A DNA stretch of 64,000 bases from Moringa oleifera (lineage: Eukaryota > Streptophyta > Magnoliopsida > Brassicales > Moringaceae). The notes below the pieces were generated by a model that saw only the letters and a list, made by a program, of their open reading frames with translations, ran no database searches and was not told the DNA's origin. The stretch is taken from positions 6,324,001 through 6,388,000 of the forward strand of contig JAJFZO010000889.1 of the NCBI GenBank assembly GCA_021397835.1. The letters are read 5' to 3'. Shown piece by piece: positions 52,401-64,000 of this stretch. Both the position numbers and the translations under genes were made by a program. Within the stretch, counting starts at the first letter, position 1; each line of letters opens with the position of its first letter.

Positions 52401-55400
52401 CCACGTTTCCTTAGATTATCTATAGTCAGAATTCTCCCTTTACTGTGTCCCAAGTTTTTAAAAAAAAAAAGCAACCTTGGGAGGGACTTTAACTTTGCGA
52501 ACCTGCTTCCAAGGAAACAGAAGTTCTTCATCTCCCCTGCACAGGTTACTGAAATAAGATTTAACAGAAAATTCGCCGCTACCTCCACTGTCAAGAGTCC
52601 AAGCCTCTGTGTCTTCCCTATTGTTTACTGTATTACAGCCCTGACTCGCAGCATCGAACCCCTCAATCTGCCTATTTCCCAATCTTGGGCATTTCTCCTT
52701 AGCTGCACAAACCAGGAACTTTCCTCCCTGCATTCATTCAGCCAAGCCCCTTTGTTACATGCCATAGCAAAGATACAAGGAAAGCAATCCCTCAATAATG
52801 TGTCCCCACGCCACCTATCATGCCAAAACCGGATCCTATCACCTCTTTCAAGCCTGAACCTAGTCCACTTATTGAACTCCTCCCACCCCTTCCTGATTGC
52901 CTTTTATACACAAACACCTACTGCCCCTCTACCCTGCAGAGTCATCCATCCCCCTTCCATCTCCCCATATTTGAGTCGCACTACTTCTCTCCATAATCCT
53001 TCTTTCTCTGTCATTGACCTCCATAACCACTTGCCTAACAAGGCCTCATTGAAAAGTGTTAGATTCTTAATCCCCAACCCACCTTTAGCCATGGGTTTCG
53101 TGACCTCATCCCACTTCATAAGATGGTACTTATGGCAGTTCCCTAAATCACCCCACAGAAATTTCCTTTGCAGTATTTCCGGCCTTCTAGCTATCTGCCC
53201 TGGCAGTGGGAAAAGTGACATGAAGTATACAAGGAGGTTAGCAAGTGAAGCCTTTATCAAAGTTAGTCTTCCAGCTTTTGAAAGATACTTTTTTTTCCAA
53301 CCTGGTAATTTACGTTCAAACCTATCCACTACACCATTCCATATTGAATTCTCTTTATGTCTAGCGCCCAAAGGCAGTTCCAAATACCTCGTGAGAAATT
53401 CAGTCAATTTGCCACCCAATAGAGAAGCCAAAAATCTATTGTTCTCTACAGCCCCCACCACTGCAACTTCAGTTTTCCTTAAGTTAATCTTCAGACCAGA
53501 AGCTGCCTCAAGAATCAGTAATATACCCCTCAGATTAATTACTTGTTCCTTCTATGCATCACAGAAAATGATAGTATTGTCAACAAACAGAAGATGAGAT
53601 ACTGTCACCTCACTCCCTTTGCTGCCTACTTTAAAACCATCCAACAGTCCCTGCCAACAGCTTTAGACAGCAGCCAATCCAAGGCTTCTATAACGACAAT
53701 AGGGGATGAAGGGTCCCCCTGCCTTAATCCTCTCGTTGCTTTGAAAAATTCTGAGTCACCATCACTGCATATGAGGCAGTAGACATACACCAGGAAATCC
53801 AACTTCTCCACTTGCTGCCACACTCCACCCTCTTTAGCATGTATTGCAAAAAAATCCCACGGAACATTATCATAAGCCTTTTTCATATCTAATTTACACA
53901 ATAAACCACTTCTTCCCACTTTTGCTTAACTACCCACAGCCTCATTTGCGGTAAGTACTGCATCAAGAATCTGTTTGCCTCTTACAAAGGCATTCTAACT
54001 TGTACAAATCACTTCCTCCATCACCAAACTCATCCTTTTAGCTAGTACTTTTGATATCAACTTATATACACACACGACCAAACTTATGGGTCTATAATCA
54101 ATAATATGGTCGACCCCTTTTCTTTTGGGAATTAACACAATAAAAATGGAGTTGAGCGATTTAACAAATCTCTCTTTCTCGTGAAACTCTGCAAACATCC
54201 CCATCTCCTTTGACAACCTCGCAATTAGCTTCTAGGAATTCCATAATAAAGCCTTCAGGTCCCGAGGCCTTATTCCCATCACATTCCTTCAACGCACTCC
54301 TCCTCAAACTGCCATTCAATCTGCACTTCCAATTCAGTAGGAATTTGTTTGAATTCCAATCCTTTTAGCCTCAGCCTCCAGAACTTCACCATCAATCTGT
54401 ATCCCCCTTATAAAATTACGCCTTCATTGGACATTTGCTATTTTGTGGAAAAATTTAGTGTTTCTATTGCCTGCCCTTAACCATAATGCCTTCGATTTCT
54501 ACCTCCACGAAATTTCTTCTAATTTCAGCAACTGCAACAGTTCTTTGTTTATTACCAATCTCCTTTCCTGCACCTCCACCCCCACCCTCCAAAATTACTC
54601 TCTCTAGATCCTACAGTTCATTCCACAAATTATCTTTTCTTTGCCCCAAGCTTTCGAATTGGTCCCTGTGCCACTTTTTACTTTTGCCTTTACCGCTCTC
54701 AACTTCCTTGCAACCACAAAACTAGCATTTCCTACTTCATTTGCATCCTCCCACCATTCTTTCACAAGTTTACTGAAGTCCTTAACATGTAGCCAATGTT
54801 TTCAAACCCAAACGGGCATGATCTCCATTTGATATCTCCCACCACCAACAACACCAAGTTGCGGTCAAAAGTAGGACTAGGTTATTAACACTTGCTACAT
54901 ATCTGAAAAATTTTCCTCCCAGCTATTAAAGACCAAAATCCTATCCAGACGAAACAAAAAAGCATTTGGCCTCAAGTTTGACCATGTGAATAAGCCTCCT
55001 ATTAGTGGTAGATCATGCAATTCTAACTTCGCAACCACCTCTCCAAATTCACTAGAAAAGACACCTCTACTTTTTACCTCTATTCGTTCATGTCAATAAG
55101 ACTTTATTGAAATCACCTCGTATCACCATCCCTCCACTCTTCCTCTCACAATCCCTCAAGTCCTCCCACAAAGCTTGTCTTTCCCCTCTAATACTCCGTC
55201 CATACACCCCAGTGTACAACCACTCCATTCCTTATCTTCCATTTCAAAAATACAACTTATCATACGCAAAAGATACAGAGGCCAAAATGTTAGCAAGCAA
55301 ACAGTAGTCATTTTAACCACGATAGAAACAAAGAACCTGCCCCTAACCATCAACCACATACCACATCCAAGAGGAAAAGGGAAAAGGGAAAGAATTTGTA

Positions 55401-57656
55401 CTCCAAATCCTTCATTATACTGAATATATAATAATATAGCAAACCTTATCGGAAACAACTCTTCTGGGAGACAGGAAATATCCTTGGTGATCCCTTTTGA
55501 CGATTGTGCAGCAAGCTCCATCAACAAAGCAGAAAATAAGAGTAGAACTGCAAAGGACTGATCCATGGTTAAAAAATAAAAATCAAAAAATCAAAAGCTA
55601 TTAAACAAGATGCTGAAAACTACAGACCTAAAAACTCCCGAAGTTGAACGGGCAAACAGTGCGAAAGGCTATTGCTAACATAACTGAGTAGTACCACTCT
55701 CAAATTAGAGGTAAAGGCTTATCCAATGCTTGATTAAGAAAAAGGAAAAAAGCATACGTACATGGTCCCAGCCAAGCCATTCCTGTGGCAAACAATGACC
55801 CGAAAAGCTGGCCAAGTGTAGCACCAGCACCAATGAACCCAAACAATCTTGTACCTGACTGAATTCCAGAACAAAAGTTATTTGTGCGTAAAACAACTAA
55901 TTTGTCATAAGGCACCAAATTGCAGTATATGTACCTCACTGTCCGTCACATCAATTATTCTAGCCCATGTTGAAGAAATAGTAACAAGATTTAGAAGTGC
56001 AACCTTCAAAAAAAAGCATGCGATCATATCATTAATATTGAAAATAACTAATAGCAGTTGGTGGATAAACCAATCACTAATGGCTCAGCAGTTGTTTACC
56101 CAAAGGAACAATCCAATTCTCACTGATATGTAAAACCAGCCATGGTTTCCCCAAGCTACAGAATTACCAGGATCTTGCGGAGCATCATTATTTCGATCCT
56201 CTTTCAATTCAGAAGACAAGGAAACTGAAACCTGCAGATGGAAATGTACCCAAATTTAGTAGGAAATGGGATCGAAAATCAGATTTATGTGAAAGAATCA
56301 GAGCCACAATTTAGAGAATAATCCTTTAAGATGGGCTTGCCATTTTACCTTTGATTTCGAAGGTAAATGGTCAGTTGAGGAAGAATGCCAGAGGATGAAG
56401 AACACAACAAGTGATAGACTAAAAAACCTGTGCATCAGAACTAAAGCCTGGAATTGGAAGAAGCACCTATTACATGATGATATGTTGAGGAATTAAATTA
56501 AAGCTGGTAGGTATCAGCTATAAACCTTATATAATTTCGTTTTACAAAAGATCAATTATTCAAGAAGCAAAACAAACACGAGTACGCAGACAAGTTATTG
56601 CAACCTGCAATCTTATTGATTTCAAGCTCATCACCAATAACACACACCACTAACCAGCTATGTAGAGCACAAAATCTTATAATAATTTCAGCCATTCTGA
56701 AAGGTCTCAGTGGTAATGGTTATCAACCACCAGACCATATCTCAATGAAGTTACAAAAACCAAGCAAGTTAGGGGGGGGGGGAGGGGGGGTGGTTTGGTG
56801 TGGAGATGTTGGAGGGGTTGCACAAAGCAATAAAATGTGCATTCCCTAGTGCAAACACTTAGGTCAGGAACTCCGCATCATTGCCGCACAACTAAAAATC
56901 CCATAAATGGGATCAACCGTGTGTAAATGTTATGTTTCTGACATTTATATTATTAATCTAAATTATTTCCTCAGACGAATATACCTGTTCTAAGTATTTG
57001 TGATAGAAGTCAATGCCAAAAAAACAGAATGCACAAAAATATGAAGTGAATGCATACATTAATGCACAAACATCACAAATGTCTGCACAATCAAAAGTCG
57101 CATCCAACATGCACAAATTAAATAGGCCTAAAATCTCATTGTCAAAATCTACCACTTCATTGTTTGATTGGGAACCCCAGCAATAATGTAGGAGAAAAAT
57201 TATGAAGCACGAAAAAGCATAAAAAAGGTACCTTGGATTTAGAGAAATTAGGCAAAGAGAAGAGGAGAGTGGAAACAGGGGCGGCGACCAAAGTAAGCAC
57301 CAGTGATCCAACGAAAAGACCTGGCAGGTTCGATAAACCCAGTGATATGGCACCCTCATCGCGCAATGGTAGCACAACAAAATAGGCACTCAAAATCTAC
57401 ATTTTTAATTTGTCCAAATCAACGGAGAAAATTAATTCTTGCCGACGAATACACATTGATTACGAATCAAAAGCAGGAGAGTATCTATGATTATAACGCC
57501 AGGAAATTATTGATTAAAAGAAACTCGAGAAAGAGATACACTTACGAAGAAGAAACAGGAGGAAGAGTGGAGCAAAGCAGGTATCTCATGAGGGTGCACC
57601 GTTACCATCATGGAAACAATCGCATCTAACCGAGGCTTACTCAGAATGCCGATCAT
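49410..57656 (-). CDS. Multi-pass MFS/Npt-like membrane transporter, LINE in intron 7
   Basis: Polytopic membrane protein resembling bacterial Npt/ATP-ADP-translocase-like MFS proteins, not the mitochondrial carrier family. Minus-strand exons: 57656-57546, 57396-57232, 56447-56349, 56231-56100, 56003-55935, 55858-55762, 55547-55445, 51713-51503, 50856-50743, 50187-50056, 49865-49785, 49556-49410; all GT-AG, giving 486 aa with about 12 hydrophobic helices. Diagnostic blocks are YFVVLPLRDEGAISLG near residue 40, the WARIIDV motif, and RLFGFIGAGATLGQLFGSLF about residues 195-215. A hydrophilic loop (KADPDPQNEAGEQTAS) separates the halves. The substrate is unknown. Intron 7 (51714-55444) is enlarged by a decayed LINE; splice sites either side are intact, so the gene should still be expressed. 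The short N-terminus has no clear transit peptide. Confidence 0.85.
51930..55425 (-). mobile_element. Decayed, 5'-truncated LINE retroposon
   Basis: Non-LTR retroposon in the same orientation as the host transporter gene. Reading on the minus strand: endonuclease remnants (TGVYGRSIRGERQALWEDL and RGDFN, about 55250-55090); reverse transcriptase (PKRKGVDHIIDYRPISL at about 54130, MKKAYDNVPWDFF and GLRQGDPSSP at about 53900-53720); a C-terminal region with LLGKWLWRSMTEKEGLW (about 53030); and a zinc-binding RT tail (VKVPPKVAFFF, about 52460). The 3' UTR ends near 51935 with a short A-run. Many stops and frameshifts interrupt it. The catalytic F(A/V)DD block reads FVDN at 53587-53576, so it cannot be autonomous. 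Boundaries are approximate; I did not find a convincing target-site duplication. Confidence 0.85.
56772..56790. repeat. G-run tract in MFS gene intron 2
   Basis: G11, A, G7, followed by further GG and GGGG groups to about 56818. It lies in intron 2 of the minus-strand transporter gene, so the pre-mRNA carries the C-rich strand. Confidence 0.9.
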
Positions 57657-58261
57657 CTTTTGTTACCCACTTGCAATTTTTCTTCTGCCTTTGAATTAAA
57701 AGAAGGAGAGGCGAAAAATGAAGAATCGGATTGATGACCGGGAGAAACAGAGCTCCAAGGTCAAACCACTGTTGCGTCCAGACATCCACAAAAACGAAAG
57801 AACGGACCCAATTTTGACAAAAACTACGTCGTTTACAACAGCTAACGCGAAGGCTGAAACGCAGGTGTTGTGTAAAGAGAACATTCATTCTAACAATATT
57901 ATATTTTATTTGCATTTAGAACAAAAGCACACAAATGAATATATGTGTATATTGGGCCTTACCCTAGTCAAGATTTTCAGGGGGTTCACTGCTAATATCC
58001 CACATCTTCGAGCTGCTTGTCACCACACATGAAACGTATTTCATTCTACATGCCTGCTTGCTTGAAGAAATTGGAAAAATGGCAAATGACCAGCTTTGCT
58101 TTCAAAACAACATGCTTCCCATAATCTTAATAATTTATACATGTAGCACGTTACCATGGCACCAGAAATCACATTTGCACGCAAACAGTACAGCAACCTT
58201 AATCTGGTCCATGTCAATTACAATTTGATATGCCCATTTGCCTTACAATTTACTATCTATT
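57657..58261. other. Spacer with MFS gene promoter and ETG1 3' flank
   Basis: About 600 bp between two minus-strand genes in tandem. It must contain the 3' UTR of ETG1 and the promoter of the MFS-like gene. No TATA box near the MFS start is obvious. A TCCCACATC string at about 57999-58007 has no TATA box at a suitable distance. Confidence 0.5.
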
Positions 58262-61200
58262 TCATTTCAGCCGTTCCCTCCTCAACCTCTCTAATTCCAT
58301 CACCATTTGCCAATGTTCCAATGAGAGGCAGGTTTCTCCAAAACTTGCAGACATTAGGCGGGCCATTGTTAACCATCTGCAACCAAATGAAATTTACCAA
58401 GCAAATCGTTGAGATGTTCTACAAAACAAACAAACACAGATAATGAAACATAAACATCAATATCACATGACAAAATTCTTAAAGCTCCTCACCTGCTAAA
58501 ATCTTGGGTGCCTAAGCTACGGTCAACTTGTCTTGCTGCAACCATGTCATTTTCTACCACCTGCAAAGTATAATCACACAAAATATAGATCAAAGCCTTG
58601 TAATTTTGATGATCCATTTGCTTACTAACCAGGTGCATGATGAGATACTATTGTCCAATGCTACAACATCAGAAAAGCTTAATGGCATAAAGAGAAATGA
58701 AACAAACAACATGAATATTCAGTATATGTGGCTGACACAACACCATGTCTGCACCTAGCATGGTGACCTCAAGATATCTAAATGTCAAGAAATATGAATT
58801 TAATTATAAACCAAGTAACACCAGAGATAATAGATCATATATTCATAACATAACCTAGGACCCTGCTTTGGAGGGACCAAACTCCCCAACCCAACAAACC
58901 TTCCCCCATCTGTTTAATCCCTGTACAGGACATGCCAACTCAAATCAAATTGAAAACAAGACCTGAATGAAGGAAATGGTTTCAACCCAACTCATACCTT
59001 CTCCATTTCTGAATTAATAGAATGTGGCAATGATCTAACAGTAACCAAGTACCATCTCCAAGCTTCAATTGCTTCTGCATCAACAACTTCGAAGAAATCT
59101 GCTGTAGAAGGTTGGAAAGGTATAACTAAATCAGCTGGCATGATGTTCGATTTCCCCTCAGATAAAACAAGCAACTGGACATCAGCTGCCATTTCCATTT
59201 TATAGTACTTGAAATCATAGGCCACCTGAAACAACAAATTTATAAATTATATGTCCACCTGAGTGGTCAAAGCCATGAAAATTTATCCAATATTAGGTCG
59301 TTACACAATCAAGCATATCTCTTACTCAACCCATGTATTGACATCTACAATTGAAAGATGAATTGTTGCATATAGGGCAAGGTAAGATGATAATCACCTT
59401 CTGAAACTCCATGAGATTTTTCAGCAAGCTTGCGTTCTCAACTCCAACAGAGTTGAGGGTCCCTGCTTCTAACTGGGTTTCATCAAATATCAAGTGTGAG
59501 CCCTCAGCAAGCTGTAGCACTCCAGGTATCAATCTGGACCACAACCAAAGTAAAGTTGTCAGGAAGCAATAGATATTTATAGCTCTGTATTTTGAAATTA
59601 GTGATTAAAGGCAACAAATTGTCCGGGTTAAGAAAATATGAACTTCACCTGTTTACTTGATAATCCTTTGTCGGGGCAAGTGAGGCTCTGTTAAGATACT
59701 CTACCGTAAGGGGCATGCAATGTGTGAAAGGTAGGAGACCCTTGAAAGCAAGGTTAAGCCTTGTGCCAAATACAGAGACACTCTCTTTGCTAAGGCGAGT
59801 GAGATTAAGTGAAAGCTTTCCTAGAGCAATCCCATCTACCCTACTATGTACCTGCTATAACAGTAGGATGACAGTTCACAATTTAAGTTATAGAAATATA
59901 ATTAAGGGAAACAGCCTAAAAAATAATGAAAAAATTTGAACCATAATCAGAAAAAAAAAAGTAATTACCTTCGACAAAAGATGCAATAGCATAAAATGAG
60001 CAGCTACCCCATCATTTCCAAGGATAGCGGTAAGATGTCGCAGCAAAGCTTCTCTTATCCCTTTGACTAGATAAGACTTCAGCTGAGGGATCGAAAGTTA
60101 CAAGATAATTCAACAATGTGCCAACACAAGGCCAGGTAGCTCAAAATAAGGAAAATTTACAAACTTATTGACAAGAAAAGAGTTTCATAACATGGTAGTT
60201 AATAATACTAAAACTAATGGAGCATTATGATCACCTCAATCATAGGGGATCGTCGCAGAAAGTCATGACCGTCAAGCTTCCTGTGAATGAGACAGTGAAG
60301 ACGTGGCACCTGCACCCAGAAATGAGGAGTCTCAACAAAACGTTTTAGACCACAATGAAATTTACATGGATCATTAAGTCATAAGATAGCAGGTGGACTC
60401 CAAAACTTTATCATAATAATAGAAACAATTGCTTCAAACGTAATGCAACAGGATTGCAAAAAAAAAGGCCACACAATGAGCTTCCAAGAATGAACTATTT
60501 GGAATACTCATCACTCCTACAACTGCATACAAAATGATATTGAAAGAAGCTTTTTGTGTACCATGAAACCAAGAGAATTTTGCAGCTAAAAATGAAGCCA
60601 CTACCTTGCTAGAGGGCAGTTGAACTAACTCCTCTTCACCAAGACCACCAGAGAACTCATCATGATCATCCTTCTCCTCAGTAAGCTCCGAATTTGTTAG
60701 GACCCCAATGAACTCAAAAACATCATTCAGCTTCAACTCAGACTCTGGAGAATCATATACCTGTGAAATTATAAATTTCATTAGTTTTGGAGACAGTTGA
60801 TTAATTTTATATGAGGTAAAAAATTATTTAACTTGGACCAATAAAAGCAGTTGGTCATTTACCTTCACTAAACAAGGAAGACCATCTCTGTTGGCATTTG
60901 AAAAAATGCTCACACCAGAAGAAGTGTCCTCAATCCTGGAATTCTGAGACTGTGATGAGGAAGTTTCTCCATCCTCTCTCTAGAGAAGAGGAAGAAACAG
61001 TATGCATCAAACCTTTAACTCAGAAGAAACTTGGAAGGAGTACAGCCAAACCCCAAATCTACCCACAGTAAACCCAAAAAAGAAGAGAAAAGGAAGAAAG
61101 AAGGGTACAAGCAACAATGCAAATTCCACTCAGGAAAGGATAGAAAAAACTTCTAAGTACGGAATGTTCTATCATACAGAAGATAAAACTACATAAATGG

Positions 61201-63905
61201 AAGCAAACTTAGGTCTACTTTTTAATAAGACTCACAGCTAGCTTGTCAATTGATTCTTGGAAACCCTTCAGACTCTTCACACTTTAGTCATAGATAAGCA
61301 TATTTTTGAGAGTTCCGCAGACCCGTTTAAACTAGTTGCTTCACACAAATCACACATAACACATTGAAGCCCATGATGAAAAAAGGAAGAAAAAAACTTC
61401 CCAAGATAATTGTTAATTAATAGAAGGAATTTAGTTAGGCCATATTTTTTTTTAATCAGAAAAAAGTATCATATGTTATATATGTTTAGCACCAGGGGGT
61501 GCCACCCATGTACAAGTGAAGCTAGTTAATTGTAGAATTCTTGAAAAACACTGTTAAAAAAATTGATGGTAGTCAACTAAGTGGAGTTAAGCTTCAAAAT
61601 TACATGCACTACCTATAATGGACTTGAAGTCATCATGAAATTAGTACTTATTAACTTTTGAAATTCCAACAATCATATAGAACAACTGTTCATATAACAT
61701 AAAGAAAAAGTGAAGAACAAACCAAAAGATGGAAAACAGTTCTCTTACCATCTTCTTGAATGTAGGAGAACCTTTTAAGTCATCATTTGATACCTGGCAA
61801 TGAACATGGTGTGAGATATGAGCTATGAACCATAAGTTACCAAACAAGTAGCATTGCTGCATTTCATATAAGACTTCTAATTATAACCTTGCAGGTCCTA
61901 AACATCTGATAAAAAAACAGATGTATCATTTAACCATTGGGTTCATGCATTTCCAAGTCATGGACATGTACATGTATGCACATACACACTCACAGGACTA
62001 CATTTGGAGCTAAGTGAACAGAGCCATAGGATGACAAATACCTGCTGCCAAGCCCTACACTCATTATTACAAGTAGAAAAACAACTCCCTTCCCCGGGTT
62101 CCTACTTCATTACTGTGTGCAGTTCATGATCAATCAATAAAATAAACAAACTAGAGGATGGAAAATACTTGTAAGTCCATGTGATCAACAGTTTCATTGT
62201 CCATCCTCCTGCGCTTCTCCCGATGTTGGGCTGTCCAGTGCATGCATTGATTTATTACTACAGTGGAGGATTCAGTCCACTCATTTCGTCCTGGAACCTA
62301 CACATCAAGCATGCAATGTTTCTCATTATTATTATTATTATTATTTTTGTTTTCAGTTCCATAGTTCTTTATCAGTCATTTCACAAAGATGCTCCAAGCT
62401 CCAGTCAGTATTATTGAAAGGAAAATATTGTTAAAATTAAATTTGAAAATGATAGCAGGTGGACTGCCCAGATATGGCAGTCAGTACTCAGTTTGCTAGG
62501 TTTATCTTGGGTACAGGCAGGGTCAGTAATAGGGGAGTTAGTGGTATAGACAGGACAGGGGTTAGGAAAAGAAAAGAGGAGACTGGTGAGGATGACATTG
62601 CAAGTAATTTTTTGTTGGGGCATTTGATGTGAAAGAAATAGGAGTAGTTCAGAGATTAAAGAATCTTGGATTAGAGTTTTGAATTTCTGAGACTCGAGTG
62701 AATATTTTGTAAATGAGGAAGATTTAGTAGATGCCATAGAATTACTAACTTCTTAGGCTAACTACATTTGTAATGGGATGTGCCCCCTGGGTGCTCAGTA
62801 AATGATATACACACTTTTGTTTCTGTTCAAAATAAACAAGTGACAGAAGCATAAGTTAACAAATCAATAACAAACTTCCTCTATTATCTAATATTAGGAT
62901 AATTACTCAAAGCCCGAAAACATAATAAAAAGGAAGGACAGTGATAAATCAGAAAAACATACTGGAACACAGTAGAGCAGCCGACGTTCCCAAACTCGCA
63001 TTTCTGGTGAAGATCCCAGAGAAAATTGAGAATCATCCATATACTTGTTGGTTCTCCAAGCTGAGCCATCCTTTAAACCAAAGAAAGGATATATATCTTA
63101 ATGGGACGAATTTTTTGATGAAATACTCTGTAAGACATGGGAACAAAGCCCAACTACCTTGTAAGCACCAACATAGAACTCATTTCCCAACATGTCTTGT
63201 ATCATTCCCTGAAAACGGACTAGAGTATTGGGCTGGACCAATCTGATTGTTGAATGATTAAGAATTGGAACCTAAGCAAATGCAACACCTTAGTTAAGGA
63301 TTTTAGGAACGAAAATAGACAGTAAGGAATCATTAATTACTCCTTAATTGGAACCTCTAGACACTCTTGAGTACATGAACTCCTTAATTGTAACTGAAAA
63401 GGAACGAATATATGTCCGTCAACAATAATCCAGTAAGAAATTAATCAAGTTTACAGTTCAAGTTTAAAACAATAAAATCATTAATTACTCCAAAAAATAA
63501 ATAAATAAAAACAACCCATTGCATCCAAGATATTTATAAGTGATCCTAGATCAGGAACTATTTAAATCTATCAAGAATAGGATGATATATTTAAAATATG
63601 TGAAATAAAGACTGTCCAGTGATGAGATCAGACAGAAATCAGACAATTATCCAAAGATTGCTTGTGCTAATTAATCCACAGAAAACGATTTGGATCAGTT
63701 GAGAGGGGATTATGAACATATATCCACGTGTATGTACCTCAGAAAGGGCAACCTGATCGGAGAGGAAGTGGCGGAAGAGATCGACTGCGCCCCAATCCTC
63801 GCCGTCAAAGGATGCCGGGTCGGAGACGGAGGACATGGCCTTCTCGAATGTCAATCGGACGGCTCCCAGTGGGTTGGAGAGGCAGTCGTAAGGTGGGCCT
63901 CCCAT
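58262..63905 (-). CDS. ETG1: MCM-binding protein ETG1 (MCMBP)
   Basis: Mini-chromosome-maintenance complex-binding protein; binds MCM subunits, helps unload the MCM helicase and supports DNA replication and sister-chromatid cohesion in the nucleus. E2F target in Arabidopsis (At2g40550). Minus-strand exons: 63905-63738, 63271-63158, 63070-62963, 62297-62169, 61793-61749, 60979-60863, 60760-60605, 60309-60235, 60082-59969, 59851-59649, 59533-59398, 59225-58998, 58560-58493, 58376-58262; all GT-AG, giving 591 aa. Recognisable blocks: MGGPPYDCLSNPLGAVR at the start, VRFQGMIQDMLGNEFYVGAYK, WERRLLYCVPVPG, VYDSPESELKLNDVFEFIG, LGNDGVAAHFMLLHLLSKVH, LDETQLEAGTLNSVGVENA-like, and EHWQMVMELERLRRERLK at the end. 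A basic patch (HREKRRRMD) in exon 4 is a likely NLS. Intron 3 contains a LINE tail. Only 95 bp of promoter are in the window. Confidence 0.95.
62455..62836 (+). mobile_element. LINE 3' tail fragment in ETG1 intron 3
   Basis: This + strand segment is collinear with the minus-strand 3' end of the LINE at 51930-52320. Shared landmarks in order include TATCTTGGGTA, GGAAAAGAAGAGG-like purine stretch, GAAATAGGAG, TTTTGAATTTCTGA, AAATGAGGAAGA, ATTACTAACTTC and GTGCTCAGTA. It carries only about 380 bp of the 3' end, so it is strongly 5'-truncated, and it is antisense to ETG1. Intron splice sites are intact on both sides. The minus-strand open frame over it is an antisense shadow. Confidence 0.8.
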
Positions 63906-64000
63906 GCTCGGATTTGATGGAAAGACTGTGGGTGTGTGGATGGCGAAGTGAGAGCTCGGTATGGCTTCCGGGGCTAAGAGGGATTAAGTAGGTGGGTTAG
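63906..64000 (-). promoter_or_regulatory. ETG1 5' leader and promoter edge
   Basis: Sequence upstream of the ETG1 start codon, cut by the window edge. No perfect E2F site (TTTSSCGC) is seen in these 95 bases; ACTTCGCC at about 63942-63949 (minus) is only a weak resemblance. The true regulatory region lies mostly outside. Confidence 0.35.

Noticed and set aside
52752..53597. 281-aa + strand frame
   Set aside because: Antisense of the LINE reverse transcriptase region, which has recognisable RT motifs on the minus strand.
55390..55445. Possible target-site duplication for the LINE (GTACAA-containing strings at both ends)
   Set aside because: The match is too short and the element ends are imprecise, so it is not better than chance.
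57999..58007. Second TCCCACATC string resembling a snRNA upstream element
   Set aside because: No TATA box at a suitable distance and it lies in the spacer between ETG1 and the MFS-like gene.

Overview
The window is nuclear DNA of a eudicot plant, probably a woody rosid. Coding is split by GT-AG introns with AT-rich intergenic space, microsatellites and a LINE retroposon, and every recognised protein has its closest match in dicot families. I lean weakly towards grapevine-like genomes and do not claim a species. Exon models below were built by hand from reading-frame continuity and splice sites; every model sums to a whole number of codons.

Layout, left to right: NPF5.1-type transporter (+, 3.3-6.7 kb); class III peroxidase (+, 9.5-11.0 kb); LBD15-type LOB-domain regulator (-, 13.6-14.6 kb); small DUF688-like Ser-rich protein (-, 18.4-19.0 kb); WEB-family coiled-coil protein (+, 21.6-24.2 kb); HMG-box protein with an N-terminal Cys/His motif (+, 25.8-27.7 kb); plastid HAD-like protein lacking the usual catalytic Asp (+, 28.5-33.5 kb); uroporphyrinogen decarboxylase (+, 34.5-38.3 kb); intronless AZG1-type purine permease (+, 41.4-43.2 kb); phosphoglucan phosphatase LSF2 (+, 46.0-48.3 kb); a 12-exon MFS/Npt-like membrane protein carrying a decayed LINE in intron 7 (-, 49.4-57.7 kb); and the MCM-binding replisome protein ETG1 (-, 58.3-63.9 kb) with a second LINE tail in intron 3.

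The genes are not one pathway. From memory of Arabidopsis locus order, the set interleaves two segments: At2g40460-At2g40550 (NPF5.1, LBD15, WEB, HEME2, ETG1) and At3g10940-At3g10970 (LSF2, AZG1, HAD). The window would then be the unfractionated ancestral arrangement of a duplicated Arabidopsis block. Three of four neighbouring + strand genes (HAD, UROD, LSF2) look plastid-targeted.

The best candidate for something undescribed is at 2.61-2.91 kb: a near-consensus plant snRNA-type upstream element, a TATA box, a strong hairpin and a T-run, with no ORF. This could be a small structured ncRNA. Other points: a GC-AG intron in UROD, a 14-nt first coding exon in LBD15, the substituted HAD nucleophile, and a 54-base poly-C tract in UROD intron 1.
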